Shown here: positions 23,860 to 36,157 of the stretch, piece by piece
How positions within the stretch are numbered: position 1 is the first letter of the stretch
Layout: every line of letters starts with the position of its first letter
DNA from: Hofstenia miamia
Taxonomy: Eukaryota; Xenacoelomorpha; Acoela; Hofsteniidae
DNA: 64,000 nucleotides
Assembly (NCBI GenBank): GCA_900660155.1
Contig: CABFPE010000858.1
Coordinates: forward strand, 187,445-251,444
Direction: 5' to 3'
Notes under the pieces: model-generated
The model's input: the letters and a program-made list of their open reading frames with translations, nothing else
Told to the model about the DNA's origin: nothing
The model's database searches: none
Position numbers and translations under genes: made by a program

Positions 23860-24240
23860 TTGAAGCCTTTTCAGGCATCACAGTTTTTTTAGTTGAGGTT
23901 TGGATGAGATCACTGGACCCCATTTGGTTATTGTAACTAGAGATCATCTGATTGACTTGACCCTCAAAATTTTGAGACCAGACATCAAAATTTTCTTGTA
24001 CTTGTTCTTCTGTGATATTGTCAAAGCTAAAAAATTGATTAATACTAAATATTATAACATAAAAGCTGATTAATAATTTGTTACATTGTATAATAAAAAA
24101 TTCTTAGATAATATATTTTACAAAACAATGTCTTACATTGTCTCATTTAAGCTAATTTCTGATGGGTCTTTGTATAAATTTTCACTAATGATTGCTTCAA
24201 ATTGTTGGTTCCAGCCATCCTAAGAATTTGCATACATTGG
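23860..24240 (-). pseudogene. small two-part ORF of the Polinton, first copy
   Basis: Two short minus-strand coding-like segments occur here, with the upstream one near 24240-24140 and the downstream one near 24030-23860. The latter includes EEQVQENFDVWSQNFEG and MISSYNNQMGSSDL. A stretch resembling an intron lies between them, and the same two segments with near-identical protein appear at 33240-33130 and 32860-32710. The product would be small, acidic and probably helical. I do not recognise it. Confidence 0.45.
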
Positions 24241-24798
24241 TAGAACTCATTTTCTTGAAAAAGCAGAATGTTGAGACTAGACTGTTTAACAATAAATCAA
24301 AATGTGGAATGAATTAGGTTTGCTAATCCACGGCTTGATTTGATTGGCTAGACCACAAACCAAGATATCCAATTACAAGGATAATTACACTAATCCAATT
24401 TTGACAGGTTTATGAATTGACAGATTCTCCATGAACAGTTTTTAAAAAATGTGGTTAGAACTCAAGGTGATTATTATTTTGCGGTGTATTTTTAATGCAG
24501 AACCTATTAAAACATCAAAGCTTTCATTTGATTGACATTAATAACTCGTTTTTCATAGATTTTTGCAAGAAATGGTTATGCTGGATTTTTTTAAATGTAA
24601 ACTTGACATGTTAGAAATTCATACGTCTTTGTTTGACTTTTTCTAAACAATTTTCAAATTTTTTGAATATGAAATAAACCCCTGTATGGTGTTACTAGTA
24701 TTATTACCATATATAGACATTTAAAGTTAACCTATCATAAATCTCCCTGGTCTATATAAAATCTAAATATATTTTAAACAAATATACACAATTTTGTT

Positions 24799-25220
24799 TT
24801 GGAGATGATATCAACTACATTTGACAGTGTTTTACAGAATTTTTCAATCATCAAGCACAAGATGTGTGTTTTGCAAAATATTGAAAAGATTGTGAATTAT
24901 GAAGATATATCACTCCCAAACAATAAGGTGTTACATGTTCTGTTTCAACCTTTGGAGGGGCAGTGTATGTGTGATAGTTGCTTTGGATTGACTCCACATT
25001 AAATGTAGATACCTCAAATTTCAAGTTGTGTGGTGAAAATCTCACATATACACAAGTATTAAAAGCAAACGCCAATAAAATATACAAGGATGGTTTCCCA
25101 ATAGACATTGCAATGCAGAAAATTTTCATGCTTATTGATGGGGAAATCAAAGACAATAGATTTAATATTTTTCTTGATCATGGACATTCCTTAGAGTATT
25201 GTATATTAACTTGTAAATAA
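24799..25220 (+). pseudogene. unidentified plus-strand ORF region in the Polinton
   Basis: Two neighbouring plus-strand frames (24799-25002 and 24978-25220) read as ordinary-looking protein with hydrophobic strands, for example KVLHVLFQPLEGQCMCDSCF and DGFPIDIAMQKIFMLIDGEI. They run opposite to the polymerase, where structural genes of Polintons often lie, but I recognise no domain and see no counterpart in the second copy. The two frames may be remnants of one gene. Confidence 0.35.
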
Positions 25221-26050
25221 ATGTATATAGTTATTTTAAATTTTTTATACTAACATGTACTAGCATTTATGTGATATAATTAATTAAACTCAAACATTGT
25301 TGAGCATATATAAACACAAATCTTAATTACTTTTTGTCTAAAATTAACAGTTAAATTAGTTGATTAATTCAAGCTAAAACATTAACAAATATGTATAACT
25401 AACCAGACTTAAATACTTTTTTTTGTCTAAAATTAGCATGGATTATCAGCTGAAATTTTTGTTAATTCGAGTTAAAACATTGGTAAATTCATATAGTCGT
25501 TTACATTGATATATATTTTTTTGTTTTAAAAAAATTTTTAGCTGGTCGAGTATTGTATTTCATTAGCATCATCTAGTGGTGAATAAACTCATTCTTAGCT
25601 GAAAAATTATTGGATTCTGGGTTTGAGATCTTCTAACTTTTACTGGTTATTGATTTTTCTTGATTTTTATTGGCTATCTGATTTTCAGAGTATAAAGCTG
25701 TGAAAATTGGGAAGTTTATCATTAGACTTACTTATTTTCAAGCAAAGGAGAAGACCAACATTGCATTGAACACCTCAAATGCATCACATTCAACATTTAA
25801 TTATTGTGAGTCACTCTCACCAGTATTTTGATGTTTATAGTGTAGAGTCACTTGAGGACTTTTTTGATTTTATTCTCTATGAATTATTTTGTAATTTTAC
25901 GTCACCATGACGCCAACATTTATTTTGATCTCAGGTTGCTATTGTTAATTTGATTTCCCCTCAGTGGTGCTTATTATTATTGCTCAAATTGAATTTATGA
26001 GGGAAAAGAGAATTGATCATGTTTAAACTATGTAGACAACTGATTTTGTA
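25221..26050. other. no gene recognised
   Basis: AT-rich sequence between the plus-strand ORF region and a diverged direct repeat. It is not matched in the second Polinton copy as far as I can see. Confidence 0.35.
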
Positions 26051-26051
26051 A

Positions 26052-27119
26052 ACAAAGGCAGGTAATAACTAAACTTTTGTATAAAACCTGAGAGAACTGT
26101 AGCAAATGCTTAATAGATTTTATCTACTCTCAACTGCCATCTTTACCATTGTATTTTTATTTATACTTTATCTTTATGAAAACTATTGCTTAAGATCAGT
26201 GACAATTCGGGAGTGCTTTCACTAACATGGGGCAACAAGTTGCTTCTGGAGGTCTGCTGATTATCCAGTCTGAATTGTGGACCCATTAAGTCATGTATAC
26301 AGTTATGTATAGGGAAATAATAAACCTTTCATTCGTAATTCAATGCATACATGCACTTATACAACCTAACACTGTGATGACACTATGCTGTTGGCTAGCA
26401 CAAATATCTGGCAATTACAGATTATTTAATAGTGAGCTGAGAGATAACAATGAAAATGAGGTTCTGTATTCTTTGATGTGAGATAGAAATTAAAAAAGTG
26501 AGACAAATAGGGTAGCACCAGTCAATAGGTTAAGCACTTTACTTCTGGATACTCTGCTTTGGCTGGAAGCCATATGAATTGGTCATCTTGGATCTTACCT
26601 AAAGTAGTTTTGTTACTTGGATGAATTACCAATGTTACATCTGTAAGTTATAAATTCTGTGTTATTCCTTTTTCCAGAATCATGGCTGTTATGTAAATGC
26701 TATTCAAACCTTCTGCGGAGTCAATTAAGTTTCTAGTTAAGTTTCCCTACCAGCCAACGATTCTACATGATTGTTGTAAACAAAGGCAGGTAATCATTAA
26801 ACATTTGTATAAAACCTGAGAGAACTGTAGTGATTGCTTAATAGATTTTGTCTACTCTCAACTGCAGTCTTTACCATTGTAATTTCTATTTATTTATTAT
26901 CTTTATGAAACTTATTGCTTAAGATTGGCAACAATTCGGGAGTGCTTTCACTAGCGTGGGGTGACAAGTTGCTTCTGGAGGTCTGTTGATTATCCAGTCC
27001 GAATTGTGGACCCACTAAGTTATGGATATGGTTATGTATAGGGAAATAATAAACCTCTCATTCATAATTCAACAAGTACATGCACTTATACAACCTAACA
27101 CTGTGATGATACCATGCTG
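26052..27119 (+). repeat. diverged direct repeat pair, about 725 bp apart
   Basis: The segment 26052-26420 (starting GTAAACAAAGGCAGGTAAT) is repeated at 26776-27119, where the gap cuts it off. Both contain CAATTCGGGAGTGCTTTCAC and GGGAAATAATAAACCT. Spacing and length would suit two LTRs, a tandem satellite or a duplicated segment; I see no coding sequence to decide. Confidence 0.5.
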
Positions 27120-28119
27120 NNNNNNNNNNNNNNNNNNNNNNNNNNNNNNNNNNNNNNNNNNNNNNNNNNNNNNNNNNNNNNNNNNNNNNNNNNNNNNNNN
27201 NNNNNNNNNNNNNNNNNNNNNNNNNNNNNNNNNNNNNNNNNNNNNNNNNNNNNNNNNNNNNNNNNNNNNNNNNNNNNNNNNNNNNNNNNNNNNNNNNNNN
27301 NNNNNNNNNNNNNNNNNNNNNNNNNNNNNNNNNNNNNNNNNNNNNNNNNNNNNNNNNNNNNNNNNNNNNNNNNNNNNNNNNNNNNNNNNNNNNNNNNNNN
27401 NNNNNNNNNNNNNNNNNNNNNNNNNNNNNNNNNNNNNNNNNNNNNNNNNNNNNNNNNNNNNNNNNNNNNNNNNNNNNNNNNNNNNNNNNNNNNNNNNNNN
27501 NNNNNNNNNNNNNNNNNNNNNNNNNNNNNNNNNNNNNNNNNNNNNNNNNNNNNNNNNNNNNNNNNNNNNNNNNNNNNNNNNNNNNNNNNNNNNNNNNNNN
27601 NNNNNNNNNNNNNNNNNNNNNNNNNNNNNNNNNNNNNNNNNNNNNNNNNNNNNNNNNNNNNNNNNNNNNNNNNNNNNNNNNNNNNNNNNNNNNNNNNNNN
27701 NNNNNNNNNNNNNNNNNNNNNNNNNNNNNNNNNNNNNNNNNNNNNNNNNNNNNNNNNNNNNNNNNNNNNNNNNNNNNNNNNNNNNNNNNNNNNNNNNNNN
27801 NNNNNNNNNNNNNNNNNNNNNNNNNNNNNNNNNNNNNNNNNNNNNNNNNNNNNNNNNNNNNNNNNNNNNNNNNNNNNNNNNNNNNNNNNNNNNNNNNNNN
27901 NNNNNNNNNNNNNNNNNNNNNNNNNNNNNNNNNNNNNNNNNNNNNNNNNNNNNNNNNNNNNNNNNNNNNNNNNNNNNNNNNNNNNNNNNNNNNNNNNNNN
28001 NNNNNNNNNNNNNNNNNNNNNNNNNNNNNNNNNNNNNNNNNNNNNNNNNNNNNNNNNNNNNNNNNNNNNNNNNNNNNNNNNNNNNNNNNNNNNNNNNNNN
28101 NNNNNNNNNNNNNNNNNNN
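27120..28119. other. assembly gap of 1000 N
   Basis: Exactly 1000 unknown bases, so probably a scaffold gap of nominal size. The sequence to the right enters about 790 bases inside the Polinton left end, so a second inverted-repeat end could be hidden here. Confidence 0.95.
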
Positions 28120-29396
28120 ATTTCATTTACGTAAACAACATTTTCGTTTCTAAGCAAACAAACTATTTGAAGATGTTTTCATTAATACATGTGGAAAATA
28201 TTAAATGTGGAAATTAAACAAAAAGATCGCAATCCACCATAATAAAAACATTTAAAATTATTTTTAGACATTAGTAAAAAATGCTTTAGTTTTACATGTT
28301 AAAACAAAATTCATCAATTTCCAAAATATAAAACCAGATATTTAAGTGAGCATGGTAAAGCCCACATTTTTTAAAAACAAAAAAACACATGTATATTATA
28401 CATGTTCCACTTATAATGATGGTAAATTACACTAAAAATTTTGTCTATTGTATTAGCCTATCACCACCAACATTAATGTGAGCTCATATATTATCGTCAA
28501 CTGCTGTCTTCATTTCCCATGCATAGATAATTTTCATCAAGTCTTGTTCATCTGATGTGTGTTGAGAATCACACAACCCAACCAATAAAATATATCTAAG
28601 CATTGGTATAAATTTTATGCATCCGCAAAATTAAATGGGGAATAATTACACCATGCAAATAATAATCAAGTTCTTATAGACACTCTCTTTTTGACATATT
28701 AAATTAACACAGTATTATTGCAAGCCAGAGAATTTGATATTATCAAGTATAATGGATAATACATCCCCACACTGAACAGAATACATTGATATCAGAGTTG
28801 ACTTGCTTTATGCTATAAGAATTTGGAGGGAAAATGCACGCATTGTTTTTCTGCTAACAGCCTCACCAATACATAATGACTTCACACAGAGACTAAATAA
28901 TATTTAAAATCAGAACCCTGTTAGATTGTATCACCTCATTTTGAGCAAGTAATTAATGGGGATTGTTTTATATGACGGGAACATTTCTTCTTATACCAAT
29001 AGAAAAACAACAGAATAAATGTTTAAACCAAATCATCAATGATGGCAAACTTTTTTTGTATAGTCAGCGAAATTAAATAAACCTTAGCAAAATATATATA
29101 ATTAATTTCTTCTACCATATTTATTGTATGAGATTTGTTAGCGTCAAAGAGGCATTCTTTCATCAGTTGATGATGGAAAAGTTCTTCTTTCAAGTGGGGC
29201 ATTGTAAAATAGTGACAGACAACTAAATATTTCCATTAACTTCTTATAAATTAAAATGAATATACTTTTTGAGAAGGAATTTTCACATTAAGCCATTCTT
29301 TTTTCATTCTAACATGGAGACATTCTTCACTTGATAAACTGCAGAAAATCATAATTATTGGAAGATAGAGCTAAAATATAGTTGTTAATGTATTAC

Positions 29397-30060
29397 ATTT
29401 TTAACATACACATGTTTTGTTGTTGGAGTCTTTTTTTACATGGAGACAGGCTTTTATTTTTGATAAAACAGCACATCATGAAATGACAGGAGGTGGAGCT
29501 AAATATTTTGGTTAATTTTCTTATACATTTTAAACATACACACGTTTTGTTGTTAGAGTCTTTTTCACACAGATGTGGTCTTTTTTTATTTTTGATAAAG
29601 CAGCACATCATTAAATGAGCAAAATCAAGCTAAATAATTTTGGTTATTTTTTCTTATACATTTAAAAAATTATGTATACATATATAAATAAACAGGGAAA
29701 TATATTTTACCTTTTACAAAATAAATGATGTGTGTGGGGAGCATTGGAGTGAATAAGTTTTTTTCAGTTGGCAGCGAATCATTCAGCAGAGTGTGGAAAC
29801 TAAACTATTACATAAATAATCATTCAATTAAAATATATTATACCATTTCAAGATAAATTAAACATGGGGGCATTGGGGATAAATAATCATTCAATTAAAA
29901 TATATTATACCATTTCAAGATAAATTAAACATGGGGGGCATTGGGGTGAATAGCTTTTTCAGTCAGTGGAGAATCATTCAGCAGAGTGTGGAAACTAAAC
30001 TATATATAAATAACCATTCAATTAAAATATATTATACCATTTTCAAGATACATTAAAAGT
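29397..30060. repeat. local tandem expansions in the second Polinton copy
   Basis: A unit of about 132 bp (from 29397, again from about 29529) occurs twice here but once in the first copy (18133). A unit of about 57 bp beginning CATTCAATTAAAATATATTA occurs three times (about 29821, 29889 and 30016) but once in the first copy (about 18427). Confidence 0.6.
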
Positions 30061-30868
30061 GGGAGCATTGGAGTGAATAGATTTTCTTCTTGACAAGCAA
30101 CACTGAATAATTCAAATGGAGAATTGTCTAAAACAACATATTAATTTATAACATTGTTGACAAAAACATACAGGAGAAATTTAACAATTTTGTGCAGACA
30201 CAGGGGATGAAGCAAACTTTATATGTGGGATAATCAATTATGCAAGGAATTGTCTAAACAAAAACAATTATTTATAACATTACTGACAAAAACATATGGA
30301 TGGAAATTTAACAAATTTGCATTGAACATGGTGGAGGGAGCATGAGGGAGCAATTATGTAAAAATAGCAGAGGTAAAACATTGGAAATATCTAAATGAAA
30401 AATTTAATATTTAATTTTTTAAATATATACTACTCCTATACAAAGACTTGAAGTGGGTACAACATGGGAGGGAGGATGATCAGAAACTATTACTAGGTGT
30501 CAGAATCTAAAACACAAATTAATAATACATACAATATAAATTTTCATATACCTAGAAGAAGACGTTTAACCCCATCATCAATTAGTGCAGAACTGGTGGA
30601 TGGTGAAATAATCATTTTGATATCTAAACAAGAGTTTAACATTATAAACATGTTAATTGTTATTACCTTTATGTCCATATGGCAGTGTTTCTATGGAATT
30701 TAAAATAGCGTTTATTATCATAGCATGACAATGCTATACAATTTGATGTCTCTACACTAATTGAATGCATATGCAATCATATTCCAGTCATTGGTCTTTG
30801 AATGATGTCTTCTTGCAATACAATCAACTTGAAAAGCTCAAAGTTCATTGTCTGCTTCACAGAATGGG

Positions 30869-31228
30869 TCACACTTTTGCGCTAGCCATCTCCAACACTT
30901 CATGACTATCATTCATATATTCAATTGAGTATAGTTTTGGTTTTAGTGTCACAAGCTGTGATAAAACCCCTCTGCCCAACTCATCCTTTATTTTCAAATA
31001 TACCTTTTTATTCACATCACTATATAATGGTGAATTCTTCAGGTAGTTGGAAAAATCAAAATGATGTAAGATGGGAGCAAGCTCAGTATATAAATTCTCT
31101 GATTTAATCTTATACATTAGAGAATCTATATCAGAATACAATAAAGCAATTCTATTTTTAAAATACAGTTTCATAACCTCATAATGAAACTTAAACATGA
31201 TTAATTTCAATAAATCAAGTATTGCCAT
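30869..31228 (-). pseudogene. Polinton DNA polymerase remnant, second copy
   Basis: The minus-strand frame matches the C-terminal part of the first copy's polymerase. Shared stretches include IMFKFHYE, the palm stretch near YSDIDSLMYKI, NKKVYLKIKDELG and LYSIEYMNDSHEVLEMAS. Only this portion of the enzyme is present in this arm. Fossil. Confidence 0.75.
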
Positions 31229-31330
31229 TCCAATATAATTTTCAAGGAATAATGTGTGGAAACCTCATTTGAAATTACCCCACATATTGGTTTGTAATGG
31301 TTTGAGAATGCCTCATAAACATCAATCAAA

Positions 31331-31612
31331 TTAAGTTGGTTGGATAAATAATTTGAAAAAAGCACCATGACATGCATTCTCCAATCTCTGTATGGTAAAT
31401 TCATGGTTATTATTCAAAGCTGAAGTTGACGGAATCTCATTTGGATGGTTTTTATCAATATGGTTATAAAGCAAGGGTTTACTTCCAAAATAAGTCTTGC
31501 AAAACAAACAAAAATTAACTGATGTTTGCTTATGTCTCATGCAAAGGTGTGACCTCACTTGTTTAGGGCGGGGGCTCACATATGTGCACAAACTGCAGCA
31601 ATATTTGGACAT
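31331..31612 (-). pseudogene. C2H2 zinc-finger ORF, second copy
   Basis: Two fingers are readable: YCCSLCTYV...VRSHLCMRH (C-X2-C-X12-H-X4-H) and FCLFCKTYF...YNHIDKNH. FTIQRLENACHGAF follows, as in the first copy at 22424-22774. It starts near MSKYCCSLC at 31612. Probably a DNA-binding N-terminal module of the polymerase region. Confidence 0.65.
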
Positions 31613-32690
31613 TGTCTTTGGTCTAAATAGACCATTTATTAGTAAAGTGGGAAAATATCAATTGAAAAAATTTAAAACACAGAAAGAATAATTTAGATTT
31701 TAACATAAAATGCAATTTGCTTTTTTCAAAGATGAAATAATTTTGTTTTTGACACGCATTTGAATTTTTAAAATATATAAACCAGAAAGGTAAAAGATAT
31801 GCATAAACATGGTATAGGAGGAAATAGTAATGTATGTAAAACATGTAATCAGTAATAGACATATAAAACAAATAATACACATGCATTATTTAAAAAACTC
31901 ATTTAATCAAAATTATGTTTAACTAAATAAATAACATCTCATAATCACCCTAAAAAACCTGGGTGTTAGATAAAAAATTGTAACATGTTTAAAAATAGTT
32001 AACACATGCATTATTCCAACAAAAAATTAAATTAAATAGTTGGTAGCAACTAATACATAAATGTAATGAGAATGTCTATTTTGACAAAAAACAAAAGCAG
32101 GATGCTCTTAAACATAAATATGCAATTATAAAAATATGTAGAGAGTTGACAATCTTATAGCATGACAAATTGCGAATCAGGTTAAAATTCATTTTATGCA
32201 TATCTTTAACAAGCAAGAAAGAAATTCCTTCCATCTATTTAAAATGGAAAACAATGACACTTGTCTAATAAATTGATTTTTCAAGATTTTGTTCTCTCTC
32301 TTTTTTCAGCAATAAAAACCAATTTAAAATAAAATAGCAAGAATACATTTAACATAAAACATTATTTCCAAAAAACCATCTTGTGTTGGAAAAAAAACAG
32401 CATATTAGATATTTACATACATCTTTAAAATTAGATAGTGAAAACTGAAATAACCCTGTGTGATGTGTAAATTTAAAAGCAAGTAGACACTTTTACAAGA
32501 AAATATTTTTCAGCAATGTAATAAAACCAAGTTGGTTTAGAAATTTGTAAAACAGTAAACATCTAATTTCCAATTATATGACACATGATTTGTTATTTTT
32601 TGAAAAATGTTTGGTGAATCACACTGCAATAATGGTGTTTTTACCACGTTTTCAAATTAAAAAAACCATGCTAGAGTGTACTCACGTGTT
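31613..32690. other. Polinton noncoding region, second copy
   Basis: AT-rich counterpart of 22775-23859; no gene supported. Confidence 0.4.
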
Positions 32691-32699
32691 TGAAACATT

Positions 32700-33240
32700 G
32701 TTTTCAAGCATCAGGGTTTTTTAGTTGAGGCTTGGATGAGATCACTGGAGCCAGTTTGGTTGTTGTAACTAGACATCATCTGATTGATCTGTTTCTCAAA
32801 ATTTTGAGACCATACTTCAAAATTTTCTTGTACTTGTTCTTCAATGATATTATCAAAGCTAAAAAAATTTGATTAATACAAAAAATCATTACACATTTTT
32901 AGATTAAAATATAATTCATAACATAAAAAAATATTTTGTTTTTAATAATATACAATAATTGTTTTTTAGATAAACAGAAATTTCTGATTCGTTTTTATAA
33001 AAGGTTGGTGCTGATAAAAATGTGAATTACATATTGTGAAATATTATAACATAAAAACTGATTAAAAATTTGTTACATTGTATAATAAAAAATTCTTAGA
33101 TAATGTATTTTACAAAAGAATGTCTTACATTGTCTCATCAAAGCTAATTTCTAATGGGTCTTTGTATAAATTTTCACTAATGATGACTTCAAATTGTTGG
33201 TTCCAGCCAGCTAAGAATTCACATATATTGATAGAACTTA
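32700..33240 (-). pseudogene. small two-part ORF of the Polinton, second copy
   Basis: The upstream segment (33240-33130) reads CEFLAGWNQQFEVIISENLY and ends beside a GTAAGA. The downstream segment (32860-32710) follows a pyrimidine-rich TTTTTTAG and reads EEQVQENFEVWSQNFEKQIN. Protein-level similarity to the first copy is high while the intervening sequence differs in length, which suggests a small gene with an intron. Function unknown. Confidence 0.45.
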
Positions 33241-33360
33241 TTTTCTTTTAAAAAGCAGAATGTTGAAACTAAACTGTTTAACGATAAATCAAAATGTAGA
33301 GTGAATTTTGGGTTTGCTCCAGGGGTTGATTTTGATTGGGTGGAGAATATCCAATTAGTG

Positions 33361-34040
33361 ATAAGTAAAATCAATTAAGGAAAGTTTTGCAATAAAGTCA
33401 ATTCATGGTTCTTAAGAATCTCAAGTAGGTGAGTTTATGCAAAAAAGCTTTTAACTAATTTGATATGTTGACAGGTTCTCCAAGAAAAGCTTTTAAAATT
33501 CAAGTTTTCTGGTGATTGACAGGTTCTCTTTGCAGGATTTTGGATGTGGTAATAAAAAGGTTTTAAAATGAGTACACTTGAATGTGACAGATTAAAAGCT
33601 TCTGTCAAAAACATCTCTAATGCGTTTCTAGGCAATTTTTGCAAAGAAACCCTGGCTGGAAAAATTTAAACATGTTGGTAATTCTTTTCTTAGCATGAGT
33701 TATGTAAACAGATTCTCAGCTCTTAGCATAGTGCTAAGTAAATCTATAAGCACATAGATACAATACACTATGGGGAAACCAGGAATTTTATGAATCTAAA
33801 ACATGATTCTTTTATAGGAGAAGGTGGAAGCTGTAAATTGATATTAAGATAAACTTGATACATGGGTGTACACACATAACAGATATTTTATAATGTTCTA
33901 ACAACATTTTGCAGGTGGCAAATGAATTAATCAAGTTAGTTTATGATTGGATCAAATGAATTAAGTTATTTTTGATTGGTTTATATGGTAAAAATTTGTA
34001 ATAAATAACACATACTTTTAACACTTTTTTCAATTTTAAA
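33361..34040. other. no gene recognised (Polinton right arm)
   Basis: AT-rich sequence, partly similar to 24400-24500 of the first copy. No supported gene. Confidence 0.35.
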
Positions 34041-34046
34041 TTTGGC

Positions 34047-34512
34047 AATGACTTCAAATGCTGTTAGCAAATCTCGTGCTCAAAAATCTACCAAAGTTAT
34101 GCAGAGCAAACAAGAGGAACTCTCACAACCCAAAAAAATTTGTTTTAAAGCCAGTATTACCAAAGACCATGTATTCTGTAAACACCGTGGGTAATGTAGT
34201 TCAACCAGTGATGGTCAACAGCCTCAATGCAATTTCCAAAGAATGTCAGATGAAATATATCTCTGTTAGAGAATTAAAAATTGGTGAGTGGCAAAAAATA
34301 CATAACACATATAGCCTTCAGACAAAGTACGCCCCTGTGGTAAAAATTTTACTGGAAAACAGCAACTGCTTCTTCTTACCCAAGTGATATGCGGAAAAAA
34401 CTAGAGGTGGAAAATACAAGATGCTTATTGGGCTTAGAGTTCAACATGGTAAAGATAAACCAGCATTATATCCTGGAGGTGGAGCACAAACTGTACTGAT
34501 ATTTAGTGTGTA
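34047..34512 (+). pseudogene. small FLPK-motif protein ORF of the Polinton, plus-strand copy
   Basis: Plus-strand frames contain YISVRELKIGEWQKI, then QTKYAPVVKILLENSNCFFL-PK, and a C-terminal stretch ending GGGAQTVLIFSV. The layout (strand, G, strand, TKYG-like turn, V-hydrophobic strand, FLPK-Y) matches the minus-strand ORF at 35723-35947. It also recalls small uncharacterised proteins scattered through invertebrate mobile DNA. The alternating strands suggest an OB-like beta barrel, which is inference. Broken. Confidence 0.5.
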
Positions 34513-35100
34513 ATTTTAGAATAAAGAATAAATATATGTACCAATGATTTCTATTTTTATCTGATAACATAAACAGTAGTTGCTACTGAAACAAAAACAA
34601 AGCAATTTAAGAAACATGTTTACCCTTTGCTTAAATTACAGGATCAATTATGTGTTTATGACAAACTGGATTATTTATAGTTTTGCTTAAAATATAAAAA
34701 CAAAAATGGAGTAAATATAAATTTATAGAAGAAATATTATTATTAACAATACAATCTTAAATCAAAAATAGAAGCTTACCATGAAAATTTATGATAGAGG
34801 TTGACCATGTGAATATAAACACTGGTTTTGAGAAATATCTTACAAACAATACATGATAATTGTTGAAAATATAAAAATTAATTTTTTAAAAATTATTTAT
34901 CATTATTATTAAAAATGATTAAAATATATCAAATATTAAAAACATTGACATCAAAATTATTATTTTTTGACAATGATAAGTAGAACAAATTTGCATTTAT
35001 TGTTTTTATTCAAATGGCAAAAACTTTACCAAAATTATGCATTGATTTGATTCAATTTTTTATAGCTTTATCTTAATTACAAAAATATTTATCATTCTCT
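34513..35100. other. no gene recognised
   Basis: Very AT-rich spacer between small ORFs of the Polinton right arm. Confidence 0.35.
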
Positions 35101-35115
35101 CTGTAGTTTTCTATT

Positions 35116-35570
35116 TTGATAGTTGGTTGTGAGTCATGGCATCATGTAAGAAATCTAATGTTTTTTTTTGAAATTTGTGGGAGCAGATTCAATAGCATCT
35201 ACTACATTAAAGAACTGTTAATTTTAATCAATGAAAAACTTTACATTCTTACAGTACACCACTTGAAGGCGGTGGTTAACTCTCTCTCATCACATATATG
35301 AAAGGCTTTTAACTGGTATGAGTGGAACTTCCATCATATCGCGTTTACAGAAGGCAATTTCACAAGTGAACAAATGCTTCAATTTATTGATTCACTAAAT
35401 TTAGCAATACAAGAGAATACAATGTTTTGGGGGTGTGATGCTATGAACTGTGAATTTTTTAGTCGAATAATATCACAACCAGTGGAAAATTTACTGGATC
35501 ATTTCTATTGATACCCTCAGAACATGGAAAATTCTATCAACTGTATAAAAGACTATTTTAAATTTGTACA
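35116..35570 (+). pseudogene. unidentified plus-strand ORF region in the Polinton right arm
   Basis: Plus-strand frames read CGSRFNSIYYIKELLILINE and, further on, WNFHHIAFTEGNFTSEQMLQ and FIDSLNLAIQENTMFWG. The 'I-F-EGNFT-EQ-L-FI' pattern resembles N-terminal segments of minor structural proteins in Polinton-like elements, but I cannot confirm it. Fossil. Confidence 0.3.
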
Positions 35571-35722
35571 TTGAATGAACACTTCAAAAGGTAATTTATT
35601 ATCATTATTTGCTAATAATCATTGTAAATTTAAGAAATTTATTGCAAAATCATTATAACTATTAATTAATGATTTTTTACTAGTATTATTTTTATAAACT
35701 GTATATGTTGAACAAAGCAATA

Positions 35723-36150
35723 CTATATTTTTATTTTACTAAATTCTAATACAATATGATTTACATTATTGCCACCATTTGTGATTTCCATGTCATAATT
35801 GTGAAAAAGTTTTTTATTTACCAGAGTCTTGTAATTCTCACCCAGTGCATTGACATACCGCTTGGGAAGGAAGTAGTAAAAACCATTGTCGAGTCTTATC
35901 TTTACCTCAATACCATATCTTGTGTTCAGCTGAACAATGTCCTCCATTGTTAGCCATATGTTTTTGGTAGTTTGCTAGCTGGACTTCCATTTGAAAAAAA
36001 ATACAAGTTGGTGGTTGGGAATTAACATTGTTTAAGCATTGTAAAACATGGTCATCCTCACTCATGTTGGGGAGGACAATCGCATTATTATTGACTATAG
36101 GGTATCTTTGTTTGTGTTGAGTCTTGCGTTTTTCTTTTACAGGTGCAGGT
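35723..36150 (-). pseudogene. small FLPK-motif protein ORF of the Polinton, minus-strand copy
   Basis: The minus-strand segment 35947-35723 contains VQLNTRYGIEVKIRLDNGFY followed by YFLPKRYVNALGENY and ends HIVLEF. It is the same kind of small protein as the plus-strand ORF at 34047-34512. An upstream frame (36150-35907) reads MPPPPAPVKEKRKTQHKQRY and further sequence. The LINE at 36158 is inserted just upstream. Function unknown; a small beta-barrel nucleic-acid-binding protein is one guess. Confidence 0.5.
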
Positions 36151-36157
36151 GGTGGGG

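Larger units (their letters stand above)
28120..33360 (-). repeat. second, diverged copy of the Polinton left half
   Basis: Aligns with 16848-24400: starts are nearly identical (ATTTCATTTAC-TAAACAAC) and similarity continues, with rearrangements, to the region after the small two-part ORF. Only a part of the polymerase gene is present. Divergence is low at first and higher later. Either the Polinton has duplicated within itself, a second Polinton inserted next to the first, or the assembly joined two loci at the gap. Confidence 0.7.

Noticed and set aside
27022-28217. Long frames through the N block on both strands
   Set aside because: They consist almost wholly of unknown residues and carry no information.
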